From: Carnegiea gigantea
Taxonomy: Eukaryota > Streptophyta > Magnoliopsida > Caryophyllales > Cactaceae
Direction: 5' to 3'
NCBI GenBank assembly: GCA_029747015.1
Contig: JAKOGI010000825.1
Span: 312,001-376,000 of the forward strand
Length of the DNA stretch: 64,000 nt
A program made the translations under genes and the position numbers. Position 1 is the stretch's first letter; each line of letters begins with the position of its first letter. Positions 1 through 10,150 of the stretch are shown one piece after another. The notes under the pieces are model-generated. The model did no database searches. It worked only from the letters and a program-made list of their open reading frames with translations, and had not been told where the DNA came from.

Positions 1-686
1 TGTCTCCTTCTTGCCCTTAATTTACAGTTCTTGCTAATAATGTTAAGTAATTTGCAATATCTGTTTCTTCCCAACACCATGTTTATAAAATTTCTTGCTT
101 TTTTGTCAAAAATTAATAGTAATTTCTCCACGGTCCCCACTGTCTAATGCCTTTGGTTGAAAATTTATAGTAATTTCCCAACACTAGGTAATTCCTCAAC
201 CTCTGTCTCTGTCTCTCTCTTGTCTTCACCGTGTGAATTGTTCAAATTCAAGAGCCTGAAGTAGCGAATGGGAAATATTGATCAGAAACTAGGTTATGAG
301 ATGAATTTAAGTGATACTATTAAAAGCTAGTTCAAGAGGTGTTAGGATTGCACTTGCATTTAATTAAAGAGTATTTCATGTTCAATGGGTGCCCAACTTG
401 ATTGCTTGAATTCTAATGTTGCATAGTTTTATTCCTTTCAAATTCATTGGTATACATGGCAGACGTATTGTTGTGATTTTGTGGCATTAAAAATCACTCA
501 ATCTCTTTTTTCATATAACTAACGCATTGCGAGTTATCATCATGTTCCTAGCCTAGCATCTAATTCTATGATTGGTGACCCAGAAGTAGTTGTCTCCTTT
601 GAATTCTCTATTAATCTATGTTTGTTCCGCTTGTGAAATTCAAGAGTATTTCCTATTAATCTATGTTCCCCTGTTCCTAATAGCCC
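1..686. other. Intergenic flank left of the copia element
   Basis: A+T-rich sequence with no convincing coding frame and no recognised RNA gene. A short imperfect direct repeat around the phrase TATTAATCTATGTT occurs at about 608-625 and 654-667, just before the copia insertion. Nothing else stands out. Confidence 0.6.
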
Positions 687-691
687 ATGAA
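687..691. repeat. Left target-site duplication of the copia element (ATGAA)
   Basis: ATGAA directly precedes the TGTTAGG start of the 5' LTR and matches the 5 bp directly after the 3' LTR. Confidence 0.93.
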
Positions 692-924
692 TGTTAGGAA
701 ATAAATAATTGTATAGATTTTATTATTTGTTATTATTTGTGTTTCCTATTTCTATGTAACTAGAATTGTCATGTTTCCTTATTATTGTATGGCTAGGAGT
801 CTTAGGCGGCAAGCTGATCAAACCCTTGGTGTATATAATATTGCATGTACACAGCAGAATGGAAGAGGAAGAGGAATTGTCTATATACAAATTTATTCAA
901 TCATATCTCTCCTCTTTTATTTCA
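692..924 (+). repeat. Copia 5' LTR
   Basis: 233 bp, beginning TGTTAGGAAA and ending TTTATTTCA. It has the TG...CA termini expected of LTRs. It matches 5415-5647 base for base as far as I can see. It contains a TATA-like box at 832-839. Confidence 0.95.
832..839 (+). promoter_or_regulatory. TATA-like box in the copia 5' LTR
   Basis: TATATAAT lies about 85 bp before the end of the 5' LTR and about 140 bp before the gag-pol ATG. This is the position expected for the LTR promoter. The call rests on motif and position only. Confidence 0.55.
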
Positions 925-936
925 TGGTATCAGAGC
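925..936 (+). other. Primer-binding site (initiator Met tRNA)
   Basis: TGGTATCAGAGC starts at the first base after the 5' LTR. It is the standard plant LTR-retrotransposon sequence complementary to the 3' end of initiator methionine tRNA, which primes minus-strand synthesis. Confidence 0.9.
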
Positions 937-973
937 AAGGTTATCAAAATTATCAAGTTCATATTTTTCAATC

Positions 974-3900
974 ATGAGTGGAGGAGGAAAGAAGAGGTTT
1001 GTGATTGAATCTCATTCACCATATTATTTACACCCGTCGGAAGGACCCGGGGTGTTGATAACAGCTGTAATTTTTGATGGCAAGAACTTTGATTTATGGG
1101 AAAGAGCTGTAAGAACAGCTCTAATAGCGAAGAACAAGCTGGGGTTCATCGATGGAACCCTGACACGTCCAGCAGAGACAAGCGACGTGGATTTTTCAGA
1201 AGTTAATGCATGGGATATGGCGAATTCCATGCTATGTTCATGGCTTCTCAATATTATTGATCCGAAGCTACGTATGAGTGTGGCATATTCAGAAACAGCG
1301 TATGCTATGTGGAATGATTTGAAAAGGAGATATTCGGTGACAAACGCACCAAAAATACACCAACTGAAGGCCGCAATAGCAGATTGTAAGCAAGGGAATC
1401 TTGACGTTGGAGAGTTCTATTCAAAGCTAACAAATTTATGGAATGAACTAAACAATCATGTGAAGGTTCCATTCTGTACATGTAAGAACTGTGAGTGTGG
1501 AGTGTCAAAGAAAATTGTTGCTATGTATGAGGAAGAGAAATCTCATCAATTTCTGATGGGATTAAACGATGATCTATATTCTCAAGTGAGGGGTCAAATT
1601 CTCACTCAAGATCCGCTCCCCCCTCTTGGTAAGATTTTCAATATAATATTGCAGGAAGAAAATCATAAAAAGATGATGGTTCAACGTGAGAGTAGACCCG
1701 AGACTGCCGCCGCTTTCGCTGTCAACAACGTGCCCAGAACAACACAATTTCAAGTTGGAAGACCAATATGTAAACATTGTGGGAAGATAGGCCATGAAGA
1801 AGGTAGCTGTTTTGAGTTGATTGGCTACCCGGATGGATGGGTGGCTCGAAGAAGCAGTCGAGGACGCGGCAGAGGGGGACGCGGAGGTCGCAGCACAGGA
1901 GGGCGCGGCAGAGGTACCGGAGCAGCGTACACTGTCCAGACAGCACTAGAAGAGCCCAGGCAGACAAACGCTGATGGAGGCCGTGCGACTATACCAGGAA
2001 TTTCAGCTGAACAATTGCAAAAGCTACTAACTCTCATTGAGACCCCGAAAGCTGGTAATGAGAAGTTATCAGGTAAAAGTGAATGGCTATTAGACAGTGG
2101 AGCTTCGTATCATATGACTGGAGAGTTGAGCAAGTTAACACAAACGTATGATGGTCATCCGATTATAGTCAACATGCCCAACGGTCAATATAGCGTAGCC
2201 ACTAAACGTGGCCTGGTTCAACTCAACTCCACTGTTATCCTTCATGACGTTTTATACGTACCTGATTTAAATTGCAATTTAATTTCTATTGCGCAGCTTA
2301 TAAATGAGTTATTTTGCACAGTAACTTTCACTCACAAATTATGCGTTATACAGGACCATTCTACGAGGAGGCCGATTGGACTGGGTGAACAAAGAAGAGG
2401 GGTCTTTTTCTTCAAGGACATCCAACCAGAAAGTATTCAAGTCAACAAGGTTACTACTTCTGAGCTATGGCATCGTAGGCTTGGACATCCGAGTCACCAA
2501 GTTATGTCCTTTTTGTCAAGTAGCATTGGAGGTCTTAATAATAAGCGTATAGATGTATGTGATGTGTGTTTTAGAGCTAAACAGACTCGTATGCCGTTCC
2601 CTATTAGCAATAATAACGCTTCAGAGTGTTTTGATTTAATACACTGTGATATTTGGGGTGCCTATCAAATTGAGTCCTTATGTGGAGCCCACTATTTCTT
2701 AGCTATTGTTGACGATGCCAGTCGTGGTACTTGGGTATTTTTGATGAAAGAAAAAAGTGAAGCCTCTAAATTGCTTAAAAATTTCTGTCTAATGATCAAG
2801 ACTCAATTTGCTCAGAGTGTTAAAGTAATAAGGAGTGATAATGGAGCCGAGTTCTCTTCTGGGCTCATGAAGCAATTCTATGGAGAACAAGGTATAATAC
2901 ATCAAACGAGTTGTACAGACACCCCGCAACAGAATGGTAGGGTTGAACGAAAGAATCGGCATATTCTGAATGTTGCTCGGGCTCTTCATTTCCAAGCTAA
3001 TCTTCCATTAGAATTTTGGGGAGAATGTGTTTTAACAGCAGCATACCTAATTAATCGAACTCCCGCATCAACCTTGCATGGGAAGACCCCTTATGAGATA
3101 CTTTTCCGAGCCAGGCCTACATATGCGCATATTAAAATTTTTAGTTCCTTGTGCTATGCTCACCGATATCAGCGACAGAAGGATAAATTTGCTGCGCATA
3201 GTAGAAGATGTATATTTGTAGGCTATCCCTTTGCTAAAAAGGGATGGAAGGTTTATGACCTCGAAACGAACGAACTATTTGTAAGCCGAGACGTTATTTT
3301 TCATGAGGACATATTTCCCTATTCTACTCAAGGAGAAAAGGAAGCCGTACGAAGGCAAAATTTGGGAAGTTCCTTTGACTTTGAAGAAAGCCGTGAGCTA
3401 CTGCACATAACTCAGTACCATGATGATTCTCAGCCATCACAGTTCCGCACTAGAAGAGAACCAATGGCCCAGCCTTCTGACTCCACGAAAGACCAAAGCA
3501 GCGAAGAAAACAATATGGGTCCTGAGCTTGCTGAGGAGATTGGGGTGCCTGAGCATACTGGGCCTGCTGAGAGCAATGATAGTCACGCGGCTGGTATTGA
3601 AACACCGGTTGGTGGGCCCAGCGTGTTGGTAAACAGGGGGAGTAATATGCTCCAGGCAGAAGAAAATCTAGGTAGAAATCAACGCAACAGGAAAGCACCG
3701 AGACATTTAGAAGATTATTTGTGCTATGCTGCTCGCTCAAAGGACCCCCCTTCTTCGAACCCATTACAAAAGGCCTCTTCAGGTAAACCATATCCTGTAG
3801 CTAATTATATTACTTGTGCTAAATTCTCAACTGCGCATAGAAATTATCTTGCTGCTATCACCAAAATTGTTGAGCCTAGGTATTTTCATGAGGCTGTAAA

Positions 3901-5407
3901 GGACATAAAGTGGAGAGAAGCTATGGCCAAGGAGATCGAAGCTCTAGAGCTGAACAAGACTTGGACAATTGAGGATCTGCCTCCTAACAAGAAACCCATA
4001 AACTGTAAATGGGTATATAAAGTTAAGTACAACTCTAATGGGACGATTGAGCGCTACAAGGCACGACTTGTGATTCGAGGAGATGAACAGATTGAGGGAT
4101 TTGACTATCATGAAACCTTTGCACCAGTAGCTAAAATGGTGAGTGTTCGATGTTTCCTAGCAGTGGCTATTGCAAAAGGTTGGGAGCTTCATCAAATGGA
4201 CGTGCATAATGCATTTCTGCATGGCGATTTGGACGAGGAAGTTTATATGCGACTTCCTCCAGGTTTTCGTCCATCAGGTGCTAACAAGGTTTGTAAACTC
4301 AGGAAATCACTTTATGGACTTAAACAGGCACCGCGTCAATGGTTCGCTAAACTTTCTTCAAAATTGCTTGAATATGGTTTTGTCAAATCATATGCAGATT
4401 ATTCCCTATTTACTTATCGAAAAGGTGATATATTTATGGCATTGCTAGTTTATGTGGACGATTTGGTGCTTACAGGAAACGATCCTGTAGCTTGTGCTGA
4501 GTTTAAATCTTATTTGAACAGTTGCTTTCATATTAAAGATTTGGGCCCTCTAAAATACTTCCTAGGAATTGAAGTAGCAAGAAGTCCGCATGGTTTGTTT
4601 TTGTGCCAAAGAAAGTATGCCTTGGAAATTATTGAGGAGTGCGGACTTCTTGGATCAAAGCCGGTGGCTTTTCCAATGGAAGCTAACCATAGACTCGCAG
4701 TTGATGAGAGTCCATTGATCAAGGATCCTACTCGATATAGACGTTTGGTTGGGAGGCTCATCTACCTCACCATCACGCGACCTGAGTTGTGCTATGCGGT
4801 ACATATATTGTCCCAGTTCATGCAAGGACCTACCGAAGCTCATATGGAAGCTGCTCGACGTGTTCTGAGATATCTAAAAGGAAATCCAGGTCAAGGTTTG
4901 TTACTCAAGGCAGATGCAGATCTGAATGTTTTTGCTTTTTGTGATTCAGACTGGGGAGCATGTCCCCTCACTAGAAGATCCTTAACTGGCTATTTTGTTA
5001 CCATTGGTGGGTCTCCTGTATCTTGGAAGACGAAGAAACAAAGTACAGTATCTAGATCATCAGCAGAAGCTGAATATCGTGCTATGGCCACTGTGACTAG
5101 TGAATTGATATGGATTAAATCTTTCCTGGGTTCTTTAGGTATCTTTCTTGCCAAGCCTATGAAGCTATACTGCGACAATCAGGCTGCATTACATATTGCT
5201 AAAAATCCTGTTTTCCATGAACGCACAAAGCATATAGAGATTGATTGTCACTTTGTTCGAGAACGTCTCCTTCTCAAAGACCTTGAAACTAGATATGTCG
5301 CATCCCGGAATCAGGTTGCAGATATTTTCACTAAACCTCTAGGCACGCAACAGTTTCAGTTTTTAAGGTCCAAGTTGGGCATTCTTAATCCTCATGCTCC
5401 AACTTGA
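974..5407 (+). CDS. Ty1/copia gag-pol polyprotein
   Basis: Single frame of 1477 codons for a copia polyprotein. I chose the ATG at 974 (MSGGGKKR), 38 bp past the primer site; the upstream in-frame ATG at 845 lies inside the LTR. Domains in order: gag of the UBN2/DUF4219 type; zinc knuckle CKHCGKIGHEEGSC near residue 266; aspartic protease LLDSGAS near 374; integrase His/Cys region from LWHRRLGHP near 500; integrase catalytic Asp (HCDIWG, about 559), Asp (RSDNGAEF, 622) and Glu (VERKNRH, 658), with D-E spacing of 35 as usual for copia; reverse transcriptase with YVDD near 1160; RNase H with DSDWG near 1322 and the conserved SSAEAEYRA and RTKHIEID blocks. All catalytic residues I can check are present, with no internal stop or frameshift, and the length is normal for the family. 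Expression presumably starts from the 5' LTR. Confidence 0.95.
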   Translation: MSGGGKKRFVIESHSPYYLHPSEGPGVLITAVIFDGKNFDLWERAVRTALIAKNKLGFIDGTLTRPAETSDVDFSEVNAWDMANSMLCSWLLNIIDPKLRMSVAYSETAYAMWNDLKRRYSVTNAPKIHQLKAAIADCKQGNLDVGEFYSKLTNLWNELNNHVKVPFCTCKNCECGVSKKIVAMYEEEKSHQFLMGLNDDLYSQVRGQILTQDPLPPLGKIFNIILQEENHKKMMVQRESRPETAAAFAVNNVPRTTQFQVGRPICKHCGKIGHEEGSCFELIGYPDGWVARRSSRGRGRGGRGGRSTGGRGRGTGAAYTVQTALEEPRQTNADGGRATIPGISAEQLQKLLTLIETPKAGNEKLSGKSEWLLDSGASYHMTGELSKLTQTYDGHPIIVNMPNGQYSVATKRGLVQLNSTVILHDVLYVPDLNCNLISIAQLINELFCTVTFTHKLCVIQDHSTRRPIGLGEQRRGVFFFKDIQPESIQVNKVTTSELWHRRLGHPSHQVMSFLSSSIGGLNNKRIDVCDVCFRAKQTRMPFPISNNNASECFDLIHCDIWGAYQIESLCGAHYFLAIVDDASRGTWVFLMKEKSEASKLLKNFCLMIKTQFAQSVKVIRSDNGAEFSSGLMKQFYGEQGIIHQTSCTDTPQQNGRVERKNRHILNVARALHFQANLPLEFWGECVLTAAYLINRTPASTLHGKTPYEILFRARPTYAHIKIFSSLCYAHRYQRQKDKFAAHSRRCIFVGYPFAKKGWKVYDLETNELFVSRDVIFHEDIFPYSTQGEKEAVRRQNLGSSFDFEESRELLHITQYHDDSQPSQFRTRREPMAQPSDSTKDQSSEENNMGPELAEEIGVPEHTGPAESNDSHAAGIETPVGGPSVLVNRGSNMLQAEENLGRNQRNRKAPRHLEDYLCYAARSKDPPSSNPLQKASSGKPYPVANYITCAKFSTAHRNYLAAITKIVEPRYFHEAVKDIKWREAMAKEIEALELNKTWTIEDLPPNKKPINCKWVYKVKYNSNGTIERYKARLVIRGDEQIEGFDYHETFAPVAKMVSVRCFLAVAIAKGWELHQMDVHNAFLHGDLDEEVYMRLPPGFRPSGANKVCKLRKSLYGLKQAPRQWFAKLSSKLLEYGFVKSYADYSLFTYRKGDIFMALLVYVDDLVLTGNDPVACAEFKSYLNSCFHIKDLGPLKYFLGIEVARSPHGLFLCQRKYALEIIEECGLLGSKPVAFPMEANHRLAVDESPLIKDPTRYRRLVGRLIYLTITRPELCYAVHILSQFMQGPTEAHMEAARRVLRYLKGNPGQGLLLKADADLNVFAFCDSDWGACPLTRRSLTGYFVTIGGSPVSWKTKKQSTVSRSSAEAEYRAMATVTSELIWIKSFLGSLGIFLAKPMKLYCDNQAALHIAKNPVFHERTKHIEIDCHFVRERLLLKDLETRYVASRNQVADIFTKPLGTQQFQFLRSKLGILNPHAPT

Positions 5408-5414
5408 GGGGGAG
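5406..5414 (+). other. Polypurine tract of the copia element
   Basis: GAGGGGGAG lies directly against the 3' LTR. It overlaps the gag-pol stop codon. This is the expected plus-strand primer. Confidence 0.85.
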
Positions 5415-5647
5415 TGTTAGGAAATAAATAATTGTATAGATTTTATTATTTGTTATTATTTGTGTTTCCTATTTCTATGTAACTAGAATTGTCATGTTTC
5501 CTTATTATTGTATGGCTAGGAGTCTTAGGCGGCAAGCTGATCAAACCCTTGGTGTATATAATATTGCATGTACACAGCAGAATGGAAGAGGAAGAGGAAT
5601 TGTCTATATACAAATTTATTCAATCATATCTCTCCTCTTTTATTTCA
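5415..5647 (+). repeat. Copia 3' LTR
   Basis: 233 bp, starting immediately after the purine tract GAGGGGGAG. It appears identical to the 5' LTR; the equivalent TATA-like box is at 5555-5562. Confidence 0.95.
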
Positions 5648-5652
5648 ATGAA
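5648..5652. repeat. Right target-site duplication of the copia element (ATGAA)
   Basis: ATGAA follows the TTTCA end of the 3' LTR. It is an exact match to 687-691. Confidence 0.93.
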
Positions 5653-6211
5653 TCTATATTCCACTCATTCGCTTTTAGAAGTTGACTCCATTTTCCTTTG
5701 TCGTATGTAGTCTACATATCAATATTATAAGAGAAAAATTGTAACATTTCTCTAAGCATATGTACAAGTTCTTTGTTATTTTTGTACGAGCATTCGTGGC
5801 AACCCAGCATACACCAACATGTATATAAGCTAGAACCCTTTCCCCCTTTCTCATTTGCCTAAGTCATGCCCTTGGTTTTTGAATACAGGAAAGCTTTTCC
5901 ATTGTTGTGGTTGAATTGATTGTAGAGAGGGGTAATTCTAGAGGAAGGTTGAAGACGGAGAATTTGACATTTTGGTGGACCTAGTGGTTGATTAGTTTTC
6001 GAGTTTGGGTTTTAGGAGTTAAGTAGCTATGATGGAAAAGGAATATGATTTTGGGTTAAAATCTCCTTATGTTCCACTGACTATTTTTTCCAAAAAAATA
6101 TTAGCATCTATTATACTGTTGAAAACAAAAGGATAAAAAAATTTAAATCAATCTTTACTGGCTACTGCCATTAAACTGAGGTACGTAATGTCATTTTTGA
6201 TAGAAAATTAT

Positions 6212-6372
6212 TTTAGAGTGGCATAAATCAACAAACCAAAAGTTTGATAAAGATGAAAAGTTGAACAACATGTTAGTCGAAGGACTCAATATAAAGTTTT
6301 GGCGTTAGGACAGTGCAACACAATGGGGAGAAGAAAAAAGAACATCTAATAAATTAGGAGGCGAAGAAACCC
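6212..6372 (+). repeat. Dispersed repeat copy A
   Basis: About 160 bp starting TTTAGAGTGGCATAAAT. It matches 8691-8850 with many substitutions and small indels. Both copies end at a GAAGAAA-C-rich phrase. The repeat family is unknown to me. Confidence 0.75.
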
Positions 6373-6819
6373 AATGATTTAACTAATATCTTAAAAATAA
6401 AAATGTGTAACCAAAGTCATAAATTTTGACTTTTCTAGTACCTCCATTTTCTTTTTTTGGAGCATAAAGTAATGGATATATAATGGTTGATATTTCAAAA
6501 ATGAACTATCTAACCATCAATACCATGGATAAAGATATGATTGGTCAAGCAAATCGATTGGCTTGTAGTTGCAAAAGAATCACTGAATTTGCGTGTATTT
6601 TATCCTGTTGTACATGTCTTTTATTTTAATAGAGGATTGGCCTAGTTAGGGGTGCTTTCATAATTGGTGGTTGATGTACCCTATTTTCATATATTTGAAG
6701 TTTTATAGGTGGGTATTGACAGCATAGGCCTAGATTTAGTTGCTGAATAGTCTGATTTACGTTGAATTGTTTGTTTTGTAGTTCTGCATGATCTTTAATA
6801 ATTTGGCATAATAATAATT

Positions 6820-6845
6820 GGGGGGGGGGGGGGAGAGAGAGAGTG
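6820..6845 (+). repeat. G14 homopolymer followed by (GA)n
   Basis: Fourteen consecutive G (6820-6833) run into AGAGAGAGAG and then GTGA repeats. This is a simple-sequence repeat, and its length may be unreliable in an assembly. Confidence 0.9.
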
Positions 6846-7990
6846 AGTGAGTTCGAATTTTTCAATCTTGATCTTGTTTTGAACACATCAAGATATTTTA
6901 GGATAATTATATGCTAAATAAGCTCATGTTTTCAGTTGAAGAACAACGAGACAAGCATTTTATAGAACTAATTCCACCTATATAAATTAATTACGCACAC
7001 TCAATATATCATACCATGGTACTTTCACAATCATTTATACTTTTAAGAACAAGTGACTGAAATATAAAAACCATGATTAAATTGGCCATACCAATAACAT
7101 ACCTTAGTGTTTAAGCTATACATTTATCCCTGCTAGTCTAGACCCATGTTTTACACGGTAAATGCCGAGATAGACATTTTGAAGATATATACTATTGAAA
7201 TAATGAAAGAATGACCATTGTATACATAATTGATAATTACCTCGAAGATGAGATTGTGTGAGTTTTGGCTTAGAATTTGTTTTAAATACTAATACACAAT
7301 AAGCACTTGTATCAACAATTTAGGTTAAGTTAATGGGTGATTTGAACTGTATATATTAAACAAAACCCTACGAATTAAAGGGAGCATAGTCTTTGACACT
7401 TCTAGGATTGTTGTGATGTGTCTATCAATAGTAGTACATGAGAGTTATAATTTGGTCATGCATTCCTAATTCCATCATACATAAAACTAAAGAGATTTTT
7501 TAATTTTATTTCCCATTTTTTAATTTTTTATCAACTCACAGTAACGATATTTTTTAGAAAAATGATATCTTATGCATAAATGGTAAAAAATAAAATAAAA
7601 TTGGAAGACAAGTTAGTCATTTTCATATGCATAAAATTCATAAGCGTAAATTGGCATTTAGTAACAAATTAAAGGTGATTGCTACAGAGAAAATGACTTG
7701 TATGTTATTAACAAACAAAAGCTTATACAATGATTGTCCTAAGATAGAATCATCCAAAATGATTTGGTAATAAATCACCCAGTAAAATAATAAACCTAGT
7801 AAATATTAAAGAGCAGGTATTTGGTATATTAACTATTGAATTCTTGTCTAATTTTATCCAACTCCATGCAAGGGTCAATCACTTGTACAAAGTTTCTTCC
7901 TCTTCCTGTTTCCACCTTGAATCATGTATCATATAAAACTACAAACAAAAAAACCAAAAATGCAATTAAGTTAAAATCTATTTTAAGCAC

Positions 7991-8040
7991 CACCTAATAC
8001 TCCCATTCGATCACCCAATACTCCCATTCGATCACCCAAA
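7991..8040 (+). repeat. 21-bp tandem repeat
   Basis: Two copies of the 21-bp unit CACCYAATACTCCCATTCGAT (7991-8011 and 8012-8032), then the first bases of a third. The copies differ at one position (T/C). Confidence 0.9.
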
Positions 8041-8483
8041 TAGACAGCAAAAATAAATGTTAGAATGAAGATAGGTGGACATTAACTTGCATTTGCCTTT
8101 GTATGGAGTACGTTTTGCACAAATGAGATCTGCCCATGTATTGCAACCATGAAAAACCTAAAATAACAAAACTCCATGGAAGAGAAATGCCATATGTAAA
8201 ACCCATAAGCCAGAAGCAAGGAAGAAACAAACTTTTTTGACAAAATACAGTAAAAAGCAGAAAGAAGAGAAAATCGAATGCAAAATCTAGGCAGCCAATG
8301 TGCCATGATCAACAACCATGTTTTCCTCCAAACTTTCTCATAAATTGTTAAACTAATGAGTACTACATCAACATGACATCTCTCACAAAGTGGTCAACAA
8401 ATATGTAACACCATGAATGAAAGACTTTGAACCTTTTTGTTTTTTGATAAAATGACTATATCCCAAGTTCAAATGGAGAAAAA

Positions 8484-8564
8484 ACTACCATGATAGGAGG
8501 AAAGATAGGTGATGAGAAATCACCACTACCATGAAAGGAGGAAAGATAATGATGAGAAATCACC
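8484..8564 (+). repeat. 41-bp tandem duplication
   Basis: ACTACCATGATAGGAGG... (8484-8524) is repeated with small changes at 8525-8564. Each copy ends GATGAGAAATCACC. Confidence 0.88.
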
Positions 8565-8690
8565 ACATCATATCAAACGCTAATCTAAAAACTTCATATA
8601 CCATATCTATTTTTCCTTGCTTTCTAACAACATCACTTAACACTTTTAGGGAAAAATAAATAGAATGTTGTCAGGACAAACCAAAAGTAC

Positions 8691-8850
8691 TTTAGAGTGG
8701 CATAAATGAACAAACCAAAAGTTTGATAAAAATGAAAAGTTTAATGACATGTTAGTCTAAGGACTTGATATGAAGTTTTAACATTAAGACAATACAACAC
8801 AATACAAAAATGGAGAAAGAACGTCTATTAAATTAGGAGGGAAGAAAACC
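8691..8850 (+). repeat. Dispersed repeat copy B
   Basis: Diverged direct copy of 6212-6372. Similarity stops at 8849/8850, which is exactly where a CACTACAAG motif begins, so this copy may be cut by the CACTA element. Confidence 0.75.
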
Positions 8851-8858
8851 ACTACAAG
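8850..8858 (+). repeat. Candidate CACTA left terminus
   Basis: CACTACAAG is the usual opening of En/Spm terminal inverted repeats. It lies about 480 bp before the transposase N-terminal domain and begins where the dispersed repeat loses similarity. I could not pair it with a right terminus sharing a 3-bp target duplication, so this is tentative. Confidence 0.35.
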
Positions 8859-9332
8859 TTTCATCGGTTTATCCTCATAGTCAAATTTGTTACATATCTT
8901 GTTCCATTACCGGGTCCTTAATTAAACCCCACCCTTAAAAAGATACATTTCCTTCCCATCAAAGAATAGACCATCCATTTAGAGGTTATATAATCTGAAC
9001 TCGATGAAACATTAAAACAAGTAAAAATTTTTAAAAATGCAAAAGAATAGAAAATGCATCAAAGAAAAGAAAGAGAACAATCCTTGAGTTTGGGGGTCTG
9101 TGGAAATATAGATGTTTGGTGTTAAAGTGATATGAGCAATAAGTAGTGATTTACAAAAGAAATACCAAGATAAGAAAATTAGTTATGTTTGTTACAAAAA
9201 TGGCACCTAACAATGAGTATTGCTTATGAAATCACTTTACTTCTTATGTGGATGTGAGACTTGAGTTAGGTTAACATGGATTTCCCTCATTTTTCCAAAT
9301 AATAGGTACTTTTTTGTCAAGTCAGACATAAC

Positions 9333-9621
9333 AAGGATTGGATGAACCATGAAGACTACCTTAGAGAAGACTATGAAAAAGGACTGGAAAGTTTCTTGGA
9401 TTATGCATTTACTATACTAGGGACAGAGTCCATCTACTGTTATTGCAAGAAATGTGTAAACACAGAATTTGGGAGTCATAGCTAGTTCATGGGCATCTCT
9501 TAGCATATGGAATCGTCAAAAGGTATACATTTTCGTGTCATCATGGGGAGACATTCAGCGAGCATAGTGCTGAGATGAATGATGATGATGATAATGCAAA
9601 TGAAGATGATGACATGCAAGG
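9333..9621 (+). pseudogene. CACTA (En/Spm) transposase, N-terminal Transpos_assoc domain, degraded
   Basis: Reading from KDWMNHEDY through YEKGLESFLDYAF, then YCYCKKCVNTEFG and, after a frame change, YTFSCHHGETF, this matches the N-terminal transposase-associated domain of plant En/Spm TNP2 proteins. Those have a W-M near the start, a Y/F-x-x-G-x-x-x-F block, a C-x-C-x-x-C cluster and a closing W/C-x-x-HGE. It is followed by the acidic linker DDDDNANEDDD that normally precedes the main transposase region. Stops at 9483 and 9501 and a frameshift near 9520 show it is dead. The rest of the gene does not follow: organelle-derived sequence begins within about 200 bp, and the gene resumes near 38.5 kb on the same strand. 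A GT...AG intron could begin at about 9621, but I cannot confirm it. Confidence 0.75.
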
Positions 9622-9795
9622 TACGATCCCTTTATACGCCTTGCTTGTACTGCTATGAGTTACTCTTTTTATAATAACTTTTTGAGTTTTCAGGGATCCA
9701 ATTGAAATGTTGAATTTCAATTAAGAATTAATGAAACGCAAGAAAGAACTATTTATGAATAGTTTCTTTTTAAAGAAATCAAAAATAGGAAAGGG

Positions 9796-9870
9796 GTTGG
9801 ATGTAGCCAAGTGGATTAAGGCAGGGATTGTGCATCCACCATGCACGGATTCAATTCTCATCATTCACCC
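9796..9870 (+). tRNA. trnH-GUG: Degenerate plastid-type tRNA-His (GUG)
   Basis: The run GGATGTAGCCAAGTGGAT, the AAGGCAG block, the anticodon arm with GTG at about 9830-9832, and the T-arm phrase TTCAATTCTC up to CACCC match plastid trnH in order. Against the functional gene the acceptor 5' strand is altered (GTTGGAT in place of GGCGGAT), one base is missing before the anticodon stem, and several T-arm bases are changed. The cloverleaf is therefore compromised. This is a transferred relic, not a working nuclear tRNA. Confidence 0.8.
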
Positions 9871-10150
9871 ACCAACCATTCTACTATGGGTATAATAGTT
9901 GATCCTACAGGTTATAATTGTTTCTTTTTCCTCCTAAAGAAGAAAAAATGAAGAATAATAAAGTTAATTATCGTATATTATATGTGGAAAGCTGTTTTTT
10001 TTAGTTCTACAATCCTTGCACTTATTATATGTACTCTACTGACTTCTAATTCCATATCTATAGAACTAGAATTCGAGTTAATTTAATAACATAAAATAAC
10101 AAAAAAATATAATAGACAGGTACAGTATAGCAAATCGAGGTACCCATTCT
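9871..10150. other. Spacer between plastid-derived trnH and psaI
   Basis: A+T-rich, no gene. The last part resembles the spacer before psaI in plastid genomes. trnH and psaI are not neighbours in plastids, so a join between two plastid fragments must lie here. Confidence 0.4.

Larger units (their letters stand above)
692..5647 (+). mobile_element. Complete Ty1/copia LTR retrotransposon
   Basis: A 4,956-bp element with all structural parts. It has a 5' LTR (692-924), an initiator-Met tRNA primer-binding site right after it, a single gag-pol frame (974-5407), a purine tract (5406-5414) and a 3' LTR (5415-5647). It is flanked on both sides by ATGAA (687-691 and 5648-5652), the 5-bp target duplication. 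The order protease, integrase, reverse transcriptase, RNase H marks it as Ty1/copia rather than Ty3/gypsy. The two LTRs look identical by eye and the frame is unbroken, so the insertion is young and may still be able to move. I did not assign a copia lineage. Confidence 0.96.
5653..8849. other. Intergenic A+T-rich region
   Basis: No coding frame resembles a protein family I know. The stretch holds one copy and most of a second copy of a 160-bp dispersed repeat, a G14/(GA)n microsatellite, a 21-bp tandem repeat and a 41-bp tandem duplication, each listed separately. The rest shows nothing I can name. Confidence 0.55.

Noticed and set aside
845..973. Upstream in-frame start of the copia polyprotein
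   Set aside because: It lies within the 5' LTR and runs through the primer site; the ATG at 974 gives a normal gag N-terminus.
7991..8564. CRISPR-like or structured repeat cluster
   Set aside because: Only two copies each, different units, no spacers; ordinary tandem duplications in a plant nuclear genome.
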